In this document: in pieces, positions 7,701 through 16,593 of the stretch
Layout of the letters: each line of letters begins with the position of its first letter
Position numbering within the stretch: position 1 is the first letter of the stretch
DNA from: Leptospira sp. B5-022
GTDB taxonomy: Bacteria > Spirochaetota > Leptospiria > Leptospirales > Leptospiraceae
DNA: 64,000 nt
Assembly (NCBI RefSeq): GCF_000347035.1
Contig: NZ_ANIJ01000023.1
Coordinates: forward strand, 54,258-118,257
Direction of reading: 5' to 3'
Position numbers and translations under genes: made by a program
The notes under the pieces: generated by a model
Databases searched by the model: none
Seen by the model: only the letters and a program-made list of their open reading frames with translations
What the model was told of the DNA's origin: nothing

Positions 7701-9039
7701 TACTACGCTTTCCGAACCTAAAACAGTCTCGCAAGGTGATATTGCGCTCGCCGTTTGGAAGCAAGACAGCAATTTACGCGGTAAATTTTATCAAATTTCG
7801 ACCGGATCTCCTCCTCCGGGCGCAACTACTTCTTTTCAAATCAATTCGGTAAATAATTCCGTTACCGGGCGATTCAAATTAAAAGTATTGAATGGAAGAG
7901 CGGTAATCGCCTGGGAGAACAATGCAAACATTGTGATAGCTGCTAGGGACATGACCAGTTTTGCAGCAATCGGTACAGAGCAGCTTGTTACGACAAGATT
8001 ATCTAGCGGAACTGCAAATTTTGCACTCGCTATGGGCTTGAATAGGGCATTCGTTTTTTGGATCAACGGTTTTCCTAACGCGTATTCCATACGCGGTCAA
8101 CTTTTTGATCTAAGCTCAGGAGCTATAACAGCTGTCGGTTCCAATTTTATAACTTCTACCGGGGGAGGTAATTTACCTTATATAGATGCTGACGGGGGAG
8201 GAGGGGATCGAGTTGTAGTCGGATACGTCTATAGTAACTGGGTGGATCGTTGGTACGTAATTAATACATCGATGTATGATTGTAATACAGGACTTGCTAT
8301 AGGTCCGCCAAAGCTCGTAATTTTTCACCCTGGTGGAGGCTTTATTTGGAATTTTTGGGTCAAGGCGACCGATCAAAGCGCTCTTTCTATTTGGAAAAGA
8401 TCAGATAATGCTCTTATTGGGAGAGGGATGGCTGTCCACGATATTAGCCCATCGATTTTAGGAGGAGCTCTTTTAGGCCCCGGCAACTTTACATTAGATA
8501 CGAATGTTTTAGAAGCAGATTTACAAGTTTCCGGAAACTGGGGGCTCGTATCCTACTCAAGCACAAGGAATAAAAGTGTGTATTTAAGAGTTGTTGATAT
8601 GCTTGAGGGAGCATTGCAGTATGGCGGCACTCCATTTAGTATGGAATCATCCACGAAATCTACGGGAGTGCAAAGTCGTAAGCCAAGATATACTGCACTA
8701 CATGATAATACGATTATCAGCCTATGGGAACATGAAGAATCTTCTAAAAAGACGATTCGTGGAAGAACGATCACTCTTTCTCCCGCTCTTGCATTAAAAG
8801 GACCGGGAGAATTTTTCCTGAGCACCACAAATTTTGGAAATCAAAGCGGTCCAGGCATAGTGTTAAACGGAACTTCCGGTTTTGCGGCTTGGTGGTCCCA
8901 GGATGCGACACAACAAAATATCCGCGGATTTAACGTTGATATTCTAAATCCGGGAGCCTTACAATACGGTTTAAATAACTTTTTCGTCGCTCCTTTGATC
9001 GAAAGAGATTATACCATTTGGTCTAGAGTTAGATTTTAA
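4708..9039 (+). CDS. Giant lipoprotein with anthrax PA/binary-toxin-B-like domain and C-terminal propeller
   Basis: 1443 residues. Signal peptide with hydrophobic core (residues 9-23) and lipobox FFSC give a lipidated Cys25. Residues 98-109 (DFDGDGILNIHE) form a D-x-D-x-D-G...E calcium loop like that preceding the pore domain of anthrax protective antigen (PA). Then comes a Ser/Gly/Asn-rich amphipathic region (about 185-235, e.g. SSSLSLGQSTGSSSNYGASI), comparable to the PA pre-insertion loop, and segments matching PA domain 2 in order: AGYVRAALYIKN; VNKLNRVEVEKA before IFIVDYE; GPNIRESFRVAAF; SPGITLQKVLSRI (about 415-462). Residues about 1005-1440 hold six or seven repeats with a core like SLWEHEE...IRGRTI, a likely beta-propeller. 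Known family role: membrane pore that translocates toxin. Here I infer a surface-anchored pore or adhesin working with the RHS protein encoded 33 bp downstream. Furin-site and PA14 domain are absent. Homology is by eye. Confidence 0.7.
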   Translation: MKSLVNRNVFGIGFVLILVLTFFSCLGDWGFSSRDVNLSRATWLVTQKVPLVVDKGGTGAPGVVTPVNNLFLLPPGTKVSAQALGGTIDPTGTTILNDFDGDGILNIHETTTNIWVADYPDIDTVIAPPVTMKIEIQENSVGVQDEIISEINSDDFESTKVNGSEKIHQKEVNLRTVQYVDKFSSSLSLGQSTGSSSNYGASIGASSIGPQLGLSYGTSSSNSYNVANSISVETTKWRDKPFKNDLDRDAWSLKSEATGKKARKYRSEKTSKINTTSKVDADAGYVRAALYIKNQSVNMPVKLKNILCSLMFETGDGDLIPVTSFKLLNQDYSPFEVEVYGGSEFGPYVIEVNKLNRVEVEKAITAGYNPKIFIVDYEMTHVADSNYRSALLNFTGDNLKIVEENAKGRTGLVKIYGPNIRESFRVAAFDTPGNADPCTTASASTLSPGITLQKVLSRIACSGIEIKYQDYIVDFSEFAPALAQSRTHIKGIKSIGGVENTIPCDMVTSTGSDGVSRTACAQRPFSSWTEEQKNAAGVWTIFSNGKYYEFTEYFKDGQAIRYFDPTSPRKAPMLKGTDSIVWAGDYFDIVYISVKDFIKQEEYFGTNPLVTNASFKMNTAWDLPALGENPYYPATKSTYLGSAGFGEQIELNIKLDKTRYLKPNFGLPENAGAFQYFWDFKYDLNRPVTSNLYDITQAADFEISMSLGGTRTDWIHIEKGILPIGNDNYKIESCGKTYRLAEQTFTICLRLPNLHSSLDINNTIIDLYLRPSLNTAYRNTVWPLPYTEVKKMRGELGAPTVTGSFSIQVANLSGIMELGDIIQIEGDSTPYTIVGPAPTVDSEGVYTVNVDTAIRPDIKKKTTRVYINGNLTGPDVRLAVDNGFYTEWTTHVNTNFQAGNYNAAQFNTPFLSTNAVNCNTVNNMFHPAACLGFTPDYNAVNWMGVFNQGVAAWNSWADGGNFQGFLANGLLRLPVASGKSYRLESSNNDYLINENVGVTTLSEPKTVSQGDIALAVWKQDSNLRGKFYQISTGSPPPGATTSFQINSVNNSVTGRFKLKVLNGRAVIAWENNANIVIAARDMTSFAAIGTEQLVTTRLSSGTANFALAMGLNRAFVFWINGFPNAYSIRGQLFDLSSGAITAVGSNFITSTGGGNLPYIDADGGGGDRVVVGYVYSNWVDRWYVINTSMYDCNTGLAIGPPKLVIFHPGGGFIWNFWVKATDQSALSIWKRSDNALIGRGMAVHDISPSILGGALLGPGNFTLDTNVLEADLQVSGNWGLVSYSSTRNKSVYLRVVDMLEGALQYGGTPFSMESSTKSTGVQSRKPRYTALHDNTIISLWEHEESSKKTIRGRTITLSPALALKGPGEFFLSTTNFGNQSGPGIVLNGTSGFAAWWSQDATQQNIRGFNVDILNPGALQYGLNNFFVAPLIERDYTIWSRVRF

Positions 9040-9072
9040 TTAAATTATTTCACTCGTATTGGCTATCTGTAT

Positions 9073-12000
9073 ATGTCGATCGTATGGAATAATAAACGAA
9101 TGAAAAAGAAAAGTGTCGTAAGTAAAAAAAACGTACGTTTCACTTTTCCCTTTTTCATTGGATTTCTATTTTTATTTTCATCCTGCTGGGGTGGCGCGAA
9201 TATATTAGATCGGATCTGGGATAGGATAGGGGGACTTCCCCCTGGAGTATCGTTTCCTTCTCCGGGCTCGGCTCCCGCACCGGAAGGAAGCGATCTATTT
9301 TCGATTAGTACGAATCATAGCGAAACAATCGAAGACCCGAATACAAAAGCGGAACCGTTATCCGGCGCTTTGTTTATTTCCCCTCCGGAACCGAATAATT
9401 ACGGAGCAGTTTCTCTTTCTTACCCTATTTCCGTTCCTGTAGGGAGAGCGGGCGTTCAACCGAATCTTGCGATCTCTTATTCTTCTACTGGCAGCGACGG
9501 TTGGATCGGTGTCGGCTGGAATTTGGGGCTCGGGGCTATCTCGAGAACGCCGGAATACGGGGCTTTGTTTTATGATTCCAGGGATACTTTTTCTTGGAAT
9601 GGAAAAAAACTCATTAAGGAATCAGGGTCCACCTCGAATGAAAATGGAGTGTATCGGCCTGAAATCACGGACGAAAACGCAACATTATTAAAATTAACGA
9701 ATATAGAGTCCGGAGGGATATGGGAAGTTTTGGATTCTTCCGGTTCTAAGACGATCTACGGCAATTCAGCGTCCAATCGGATTTACGATCCGAATCGGAT
9801 CAATCGGACTTATAGTTGGTATTTTTCCAGACAAGAAGATAGAAACGGAAATTTTATGCAAGTGGAATACGATACTTCTCAGTATTCCGAAAAGCATTAT
9901 TTGTACATTAAAGAAATCAGATATACTGGAAATTCCAGGACTGGCATTTCGGCTCGTCAGTATGTTAAATTTATCACAAAACCGAGGGAGGACTCTTACG
10001 TTTCCAATACTCCGGGTTTTTTAATGAAGATGGACCGGATCTTGGAACGTATTGAAGTCGGTTGGAACGGGGAAAAACTTTGGGACTATGATTTGATCTA
10101 TGGAATTTCTCCGGATTCCGGAAGACCTATATTAAAGACGGTGGAGTCCAGTCGGCATACGACTAAACCGGAATTCGAATACCAGGTTTCGTCCCGTAAA
10201 TTGGTTTGGCAAAATTTAATCAACCAGGCTGCAAACGAGCCGGAGGACTTACCGGACGATACGGAATATTTCGAAGGTGATTTTAACGGGGATGGGATTT
10301 CGGACCTTTTGTTCTTCAATCCTAAGAACGGAAATTGGCGGGCAGCGGAGGGAAGCAGCGAAGGCGGTTATAAATTCAAAATTTATGCAAACCGTTATAA
10401 GAACTATGTCGGACCGGAAAAGATCCGCTTTTTTAAAGGAAACGTCAGCGGAGACTATAATGGGGATGGAAGAGCTGATATCGCTTTTTATCTCCCTGAA
10501 ACAAGAGAGTTCGTAGTAGCGGAGCATGACGGGAGAGTATTCCAATTTCGTAATTATGGAAGGTTGATGTCCGGAATTCCTGATATATTCCGTATGGAGT
10601 GGTTCCCCGGGGATTATGATGGGAACGGACTCTCCGATTCGGTTCTTTTTGACGAACCGACCGGCCAATGGACCCTCATGTTGAACAAAGGGGGAAGTTT
10701 TGAATTTCTAAAATTTTCCAAAAAATTCCAAAACGTTTTTCGTGGAGATTATTCACCGAACGGAAATCTGGACAGTGAATCCACTTCGGATGTAACCAAA
10801 GAAGGTTTAAATAGGGGTAATGTTCAGTTTCTGATTGGAGATTACAACGGGGACGGCAGGACCGATATCTCTCTCTACGATTCCAGAAGTGGAAAATGGA
10901 TCGTAGGAGAAAATCATCGCAACGAAGACAAAGGTGATCCTTTGTATTTTAAACTCCAGTGGCGACTGTATAAGATTTTTACGGCACCGGAACAGGCATT
11001 ATTCGGAAATGATCGTTTTTCGGGCGATTTTAATGGAGATGGGCTTTCTGATTTTCTTTTATTCGATCGGTCTTCCGGCGAATGGACCTTGGGAGAAACA
11101 GGAAATGGAACGATCAACTTTAGAGTTTGGTCCAACGTTCCCCAATTTAAGGAAATCACCAGATGGCTGCAAGGTGATTTTAATGGAGATGGAAAAACAG
11201 ATATAGGATTTTTCTCGGCAAGCGACGGAAAGTTTTGGATAGGGGAAGCAACTAAAACAGGATTTCGTTATAGAATCTATAGTGATATGAGTTACGGGCC
11301 CGATCAGAGTAGGGTCATGCAAACTCCTCTGCCCAAAGATGAGGTCAAACTCACCAAAGGATTTTCAGCCTTATCTGTAGGATCTAAAACAAAAACAATT
11401 CTACTGGATTATGTGTACGATGGAAATTTTACACCGAATAGAGGGGAGCTGGCATTTGCCGGATGTTTTACGACTGATGATTGTTCTGCAAATCCGGAAC
11501 TTCTAATTTATGATAGAAAGAGCGGCGCATTTGATTTCAAACAAGGAGCTAACTTTACAAAAAGAGTATATACTAGTTTAAATCCGGAAGATCCAAGCAT
11601 CCGACTTCTATTTGGAGGAAAAACAAATCGTTATACTACGAGCGCGAAAGACGAAATTTTATTTTATAAAAAGAACGGAAATATAAACCAATTCTTTGTT
11701 TTAAAACACAGTTCCGGGAACTCATTTACATCTTCTAATTTAGGAAGTTTTACTGATTCGAATATTGAGTCCTTTAGTTTGAACGATGGTGTTTATTTAG
11801 TCGATAACTTCGACTCGACTGCAACCAAATCCGTTCTTGTGTTGGATGATCAATCCGCTACGGGATCTGGTAAATTTTATATCAGTGGTCCAGCAGGATC
11901 CAGGAATTTGAATGTTACCGGTGATGTTTTACCTTCTTATTTGTATGAATTATTTCAGTACGGAGATCCGAATAATCGACTTGGGAGAAGAAATTTTAGT

Positions 12001-15000
12001 TTTTTCTCGGGAGATTTTTTAGGAAACGGAAAAGCCCAAATCCTTTTTGTAGATAGAAGATTTCCTACGCAAAAATGGTATTTAGGAACCATAGGTTCGA
12101 GTGCGATCTCATTCAAATTATTAGCCGGAAATCCTGTGTTTCCGATTAGCAGCAACGATTATGATCCGATCAGCCAAGCAGGGACTCCTTACGGATTATT
12201 ATCCGAAACCGGGATCGAGTCTATTGTAATCGGAGATCGAAACGACGGAGGTTTCACCTTCTACCGATTCAAAATAACTCTCGGAACAAATATTACGAGA
12301 ACTGCATATACTCCGGATGCTGTCGGATTCGGAGGAGATTTCGACCATAATGGAAATCCCGTTGTCTTGATCAATGGAGAAAGAAAACTCATAGACATTC
12401 TTCAGAACAAGATCTTGCCGGTAGGCGGGACGGTAGTTTCTAAAAACGTGGATCGGCCGGATCTAATGTCGAAAGTTTATGTGTATCGCTGGATACAGGG
12501 AGACTATAACGGGGACGGGTTGACCGATATCGGGATTATTCATCTAAAAGAACCTAATTGGTATTTTGCGATGTCCGACGGAATCGTTCCGGATGTGATT
12601 AATAATGTTAAGAACGGGATCGGAGGATGGTATGAATTACAATATGAGAATTCCACTAAATTCGATAATACCGGAGAAGATGACATTTCAGATCTGCCAG
12701 GAAATTACAGGGTCTGCACAAAGATCACCGTAGACGACGGTGTTGGAAATAGGACTTTTAAAAGTTACGAATATTCCGACGGATACGCTTTTTCTGCCTT
12801 TATCGAAGGTAAAAGAGAAGCGGATTATTTTGGATTTTCTCGGTTCGTTCAAAAAAATCCTTACGGGGAGAGAACGGTTCATAAATATAATAACGTTCCT
12901 TATGCTGATTTCAGAATGAATCGTGCATTGGCCGGTGCAGAGAAGGAATCCAATATAGTCGGCTCGGACAACCAAGACTACGGTTCCGTTAAAAAATTCC
13001 ATGAGATCAAAAAAATTGAAATCGGTCCGGGGAAAGCTAGTTATCTGGTCGTTCCTACTCGCATTGAAAATTTCATAAAAGGAACTAAGACAAAAACTAC
13101 GGAACAGGTGATCGTTTTAAACGGTTATAATATTTCTAAAAAGACGGAAATGTTTACGGACCATTATTCTGACGGTGCTCATCCTTCCGTTCAAACAACA
13201 AATATTACGGATTTTGAAACTATCAACGCGACTAACCAGACAAGGGTAAAACGGTCCGTTTCCTTGTCCGGTTCTGCGAACGAGATAACATCCTTATTTA
13301 CTTATGATGGCCAAGGAAATCAAATTCGGAGCGTTGTTTCTTATACAGGAAGCGGACTGGCCCCGGCTTCTCCTAAAATTACAGATATAAGTTACGATTC
13401 TCTCGGAAATGTTCTCTCCGAGAGAGATTCTTCCTCAAGTCCTGCCCGTGGAACAGAATACGAATATGATACTGAACTCAGACAATTCGTAGTTGAAAAA
13501 ACTTCTTTCGGAGGTTCTGTCCGGTTAAGGACAAGATTCGAGATTAACTACACTTCTTCTTTTGGTGCTCCCAATCGGGTAACGGATCCGAACGGAAACA
13601 AAACGATTTTTGAATATGATTCCTTTGGAAGGATTACTAAGTCCAGCGTAGATACAGATCAAGGAACTAAGGTATCTGCGATCTATAGTTATGATCCTAA
13701 TTTTCCTTTGAGTGCGAAGACCGTTTTCCCGTCCGGAACTTGGGATCCTGATTTTGCTTCTCGGGAATATCGGGATGGGATCGGTAGAACCATTTACAAA
13801 GTAAAAACTGCCTCCCAGGGAAGAGTAGTGCGTACTGGGAGAGCCATATACGATGGGGCAGGGAGAATTTCTCGTCAAAGCCAAATGGACTGGACGGACT
13901 CCGGAGACTTAGATGTTTTTGCGTATCACCTAGAAGAAAAAAATCCAACGAGCTTCGAGTACGATGCTATCGGTCGTGTTAAAACTACAACCTTACCGAT
14001 TGCAGAAGGAGAAACAAGTCCAACCATCCTTACTTCCACATACAATGATCCTTATGAAGTGATAGAAACTCATAGCGGAGGAACAAGTAAGAGAAGTATA
14101 AAAAATGCCAGAGGTCATGTGCTTTATGTGGAAGATTCCGGTGCGGACGGAGTAAACGCTCAGATCGGTTTCTGCTATGATCTTGCCGGAAATCGGACCA
14201 AGAAGTCCGATCTGAACAACGGCATTCCTTTAAATTGTAATGATATATCTACTGGTATCACTCGAAGAGATACCTCCGGTCAAAACCAGGCGTATTGGTC
14301 CTATGACGGATTTGGTCGAGTTAGAGTTCAAAGCGATCCAGATCTGGGACTCGAAAGAATGGAATACAATTCCTTCGGAGATCTTAGTAGGACTACGGAT
14401 GCGAACGGTTTAGTAACTACTCTAACATACGATTCCTTAGGACGTCTGATCGTTAAAAATCAAAGAGAAGGGGCCACCTACCTTACATACGACTCCTTGT
14501 CCGGAAGTCAAAATTCCTTAGGCAAATTGGTTCAGGTAGAAGATAGAGCCCAGATCAAAACCTTCAGCTACGACAAATTAGGAAGAGTAAAAAAAGAAAC
14601 CAGGTCATTTAAAAATATTCCTCTCCGAAATGGAGATGTTCCTTATATTACAGAATATGAATACGATTTACTCGGACGTGTAAGTAAAATCGATTACCCG
14701 GAACATCCTGTAAATCATTCCAGATTGCAAGCCTGTTATACCTATGGGACCGCAGGCTATATCACCGGAATTTCAGTACAAGTAAATACAAACGGGATCC
14801 TACCAGGACTCTGTAATAAAACGATCGTAGAAGGGATTACTTACAACGAGTTTGGCCAAACTGCAGGATTTCGTTTAGGGAACGGGATCCAAACCGATTA
14901 TACGTACGATTCCAAACAGAGATTGGTTCGGCTACATTCTTCCGGAGAAGTAGGTGGAGTAACAAAAGTTCTCCAGGATGCGATCTACAGTTTTAATAGT

Positions 15001-16557
15001 AAAAACAATATTACTGCAATTACGAACGCGGCCTCCGAATATAATACTCAATACAATTACGAGTATGACGGATTAAATCGACTCGTAAACGCATCCGGAA
15101 CTTATACTGAAACTGCCGACGCCTATACGAGACAATTTCGGCAAAGTTTCAGCCATGAGAAGAATGCAAATTTAGCGGCCAAAAGATCCCATAACTTCAG
15201 CAGCGGAGCCGTTCTGGATGAAAGGCTTTACCAGTATGAAAACCATCAAGTCCGACAAATCGATTCTTCCCAATATGGAAACGATCTAATTTCCGCTACT
15301 TACGATCCTTCGGGCAATATGATCTCTCAGACGGATCGTGTTGCAGATCTTACGAAACGAATGGAATACGATTCAGAAAACCGGATCGTAAGAGTTCGAG
15401 ATAAAAATGGAAATACAGTCGGAAGATATTGGTACGACGACGGAGGTTTTAGGGTTCATAAAAGCGCTTTGATCCCGGAAGGAGCTCAGTCAAGACACCA
15501 AGAGATACTCTATCCAAGTAAATTCTACGGCATAGAATATATGGAGGAGGAAAACATCCTCCGATCCATTAATAATATTTATCTCAATGGAGTTCGGATC
15601 GCCGCATTAGCGGAAGATGGAAGGGCCGCTTATTTTCTCACCGATCAAGTGGACTCGGTCTCCACAGTTTTAGATGATTCTGCAAATACAGTCTCTCGAA
15701 TGCAGTACGAACCTTACGGGGATACGTTTGTCCAAAGAGGAAATCAGGATCTTAATCCTAAATACAATTCCCAAGAACTAGATAAAGAAAGCGGATTCTA
15801 TTTTTATAATGCACGTTATTATGATCCAAAGATTGCAAGATTTACGAGTGCGGACAGTATTATTGATGGGGAGTATGATACACAGGGTTGGAATCGTTTC
15901 TCTTATGTAAAGGGAAATCCGATTACTTATAAGGATCCGACTGGGCATGAAGTAATGGTTCTAAAAGCTGAGACAGGAGCCGGAGGGGCAGGGCATACAG
16001 CTGTTTTAGTAGAAATGACTTGGCTAGAAAAAGACGATCCAAATTATAATAAATGGAAATATTTTTCTAAGAATGGGATTACGAAGGAAGGTGTCTCTTC
16101 AATTGAAGATAAGGCATTCTTTGGTTTGTTTTTAGATAAAAATGATAAAAGGCATACAAATCATGAGCAAATATTTGATAGCCCAGATGCGTTTTTTGAA
16201 AACCAAGAGAATGCTTCGAAAAAATATAGTAAGATGATTAAAAATGGAAAAACAGAAAAAGACATGTCTAAAGAGACATTGGAATATGTAAATAATAAGG
16301 GTAAAATTAGATATGAAAAAGGGCTTCTGCTGAGCACTAAAAACCCAAGTGTGGATAAATCTATTCATGATAAATTATCCGACCTTAATAAGCAGCGGTA
16401 TAATTTGTTTTTCGGTGGAAACTGTAACGATCAAGTTGATGACGCGATTGACAAACATATGTGGACTTCCGATAGTCCTATTCCCAATTTATGGTATTAT
16501 AGAATGGAAGGCTACGTTAAACCGAAAGGTAAGCGTCAACCTTTATCGCCACCTTAA
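9073..16557 (+). CDS. SpvB/FG-GAP/RHS giant lipoprotein (TcB-TcC-like) with C-terminal toxin-like tip
   Basis: 2494 residues. Signal peptide ends in lipobox LFSSC (Cys38, or Cys29 if translation starts at the second ATG, 9100; neither start has a good ribosome binding site), then a proline-rich tether. Residues about 95-160 are the SpvB/TcaC N-terminal signature (YGAVSLSYPISVPVG, GVGWNLG). At least seven FG-GAP/VCBS calcium repeats follow (GDFNGDGISD at about 400, others at about 460, 510, 590, 650, 700, 1140). From about 1400 come YD/RHS repeats (e.g. YDSLGRL, YEYDGLNRL) and the RHS core (SGFYFYNARYYDP to NPITYKDPTG, about 2240-2292). The last 201 residues are different, AT-rich, with GGAGHTAVLVE (His2308) and GGNCNDQVDDAI (Cys2451). 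In Tc toxins such a cocoon encloses and releases the C-terminal enzyme. Cotranscribed with the PA-like lipoprotein. No immunity gene follows. Confidence 0.88.
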   Translation: MSIVWNNKRMKKKSVVSKKNVRFTFPFFIGFLFLFSSCWGGANILDRIWDRIGGLPPGVSFPSPGSAPAPEGSDLFSISTNHSETIEDPNTKAEPLSGALFISPPEPNNYGAVSLSYPISVPVGRAGVQPNLAISYSSTGSDGWIGVGWNLGLGAISRTPEYGALFYDSRDTFSWNGKKLIKESGSTSNENGVYRPEITDENATLLKLTNIESGGIWEVLDSSGSKTIYGNSASNRIYDPNRINRTYSWYFSRQEDRNGNFMQVEYDTSQYSEKHYLYIKEIRYTGNSRTGISARQYVKFITKPREDSYVSNTPGFLMKMDRILERIEVGWNGEKLWDYDLIYGISPDSGRPILKTVESSRHTTKPEFEYQVSSRKLVWQNLINQAANEPEDLPDDTEYFEGDFNGDGISDLLFFNPKNGNWRAAEGSSEGGYKFKIYANRYKNYVGPEKIRFFKGNVSGDYNGDGRADIAFYLPETREFVVAEHDGRVFQFRNYGRLMSGIPDIFRMEWFPGDYDGNGLSDSVLFDEPTGQWTLMLNKGGSFEFLKFSKKFQNVFRGDYSPNGNLDSESTSDVTKEGLNRGNVQFLIGDYNGDGRTDISLYDSRSGKWIVGENHRNEDKGDPLYFKLQWRLYKIFTAPEQALFGNDRFSGDFNGDGLSDFLLFDRSSGEWTLGETGNGTINFRVWSNVPQFKEITRWLQGDFNGDGKTDIGFFSASDGKFWIGEATKTGFRYRIYSDMSYGPDQSRVMQTPLPKDEVKLTKGFSALSVGSKTKTILLDYVYDGNFTPNRGELAFAGCFTTDDCSANPELLIYDRKSGAFDFKQGANFTKRVYTSLNPEDPSIRLLFGGKTNRYTTSAKDEILFYKKNGNINQFFVLKHSSGNSFTSSNLGSFTDSNIESFSLNDGVYLVDNFDSTATKSVLVLDDQSATGSGKFYISGPAGSRNLNVTGDVLPSYLYELFQYGDPNNRLGRRNFSFFSGDFLGNGKAQILFVDRRFPTQKWYLGTIGSSAISFKLLAGNPVFPISSNDYDPISQAGTPYGLLSETGIESIVIGDRNDGGFTFYRFKITLGTNITRTAYTPDAVGFGGDFDHNGNPVVLINGERKLIDILQNKILPVGGTVVSKNVDRPDLMSKVYVYRWIQGDYNGDGLTDIGIIHLKEPNWYFAMSDGIVPDVINNVKNGIGGWYELQYENSTKFDNTGEDDISDLPGNYRVCTKITVDDGVGNRTFKSYEYSDGYAFSAFIEGKREADYFGFSRFVQKNPYGERTVHKYNNVPYADFRMNRALAGAEKESNIVGSDNQDYGSVKKFHEIKKIEIGPGKASYLVVPTRIENFIKGTKTKTTEQVIVLNGYNISKKTEMFTDHYSDGAHPSVQTTNITDFETINATNQTRVKRSVSLSGSANEITSLFTYDGQGNQIRSVVSYTGSGLAPASPKITDISYDSLGNVLSERDSSSSPARGTEYEYDTELRQFVVEKTSFGGSVRLRTRFEINYTSSFGAPNRVTDPNGNKTIFEYDSFGRITKSSVDTDQGTKVSAIYSYDPNFPLSAKTVFPSGTWDPDFASREYRDGIGRTIYKVKTASQGRVVRTGRAIYDGAGRISRQSQMDWTDSGDLDVFAYHLEEKNPTSFEYDAIGRVKTTTLPIAEGETSPTILTSTYNDPYEVIETHSGGTSKRSIKNARGHVLYVEDSGADGVNAQIGFCYDLAGNRTKKSDLNNGIPLNCNDISTGITRRDTSGQNQAYWSYDGFGRVRVQSDPDLGLERMEYNSFGDLSRTTDANGLVTTLTYDSLGRLIVKNQREGATYLTYDSLSGSQNSLGKLVQVEDRAQIKTFSYDKLGRVKKETRSFKNIPLRNGDVPYITEYEYDLLGRVSKIDYPEHPVNHSRLQACYTYGTAGYITGISVQVNTNGILPGLCNKTIVEGITYNEFGQTAGFRLGNGIQTDYTYDSKQRLVRLHSSGEVGGVTKVLQDAIYSFNSKNNITAITNAASEYNTQYNYEYDGLNRLVNASGTYTETADAYTRQFRQSFSHEKNANLAAKRSHNFSSGAVLDERLYQYENHQVRQIDSSQYGNDLISATYDPSGNMISQTDRVADLTKRMEYDSENRIVRVRDKNGNTVGRYWYDDGGFRVHKSALIPEGAQSRHQEILYPSKFYGIEYMEEENILRSINNIYLNGVRIAALAEDGRAAYFLTDQVDSVSTVLDDSANTVSRMQYEPYGDTFVQRGNQDLNPKYNSQELDKESGFYFYNARYYDPKIARFTSADSIIDGEYDTQGWNRFSYVKGNPITYKDPTGHEVMVLKAETGAGGAGHTAVLVEMTWLEKDDPNYNKWKYFSKNGITKEGVSSIEDKAFFGLFLDKNDKRHTNHEQIFDSPDAFFENQENASKKYSKMIKNGKTEKDMSKETLEYVNNKGKIRYEKGLLLSTKNPSVDKSIHDKLSDLNKQRYNLFFGGNCNDQVDDAIDKHMWTSDSPIPNLWYYRMEGYVKPKGKRQPLSPP

Positions 16558-16593
16558 AGTAATAGTTGTTTATCCTAGTTCAATTTAAAAATA

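Noticed and set aside
10098..10668. Minus-strand ORFs inside the RHS gene
   Set aside because: These are antisense shadows of the FG-GAP repeat coding sequence without start signals.
16349..16588. 79-codon plus-strand ORF overlapping the end of the RHS gene, considered as an immunity gene
   Set aside because: It lies almost entirely inside the toxin tip in another frame, has poor composition for a small immunity protein and no ribosome binding site.
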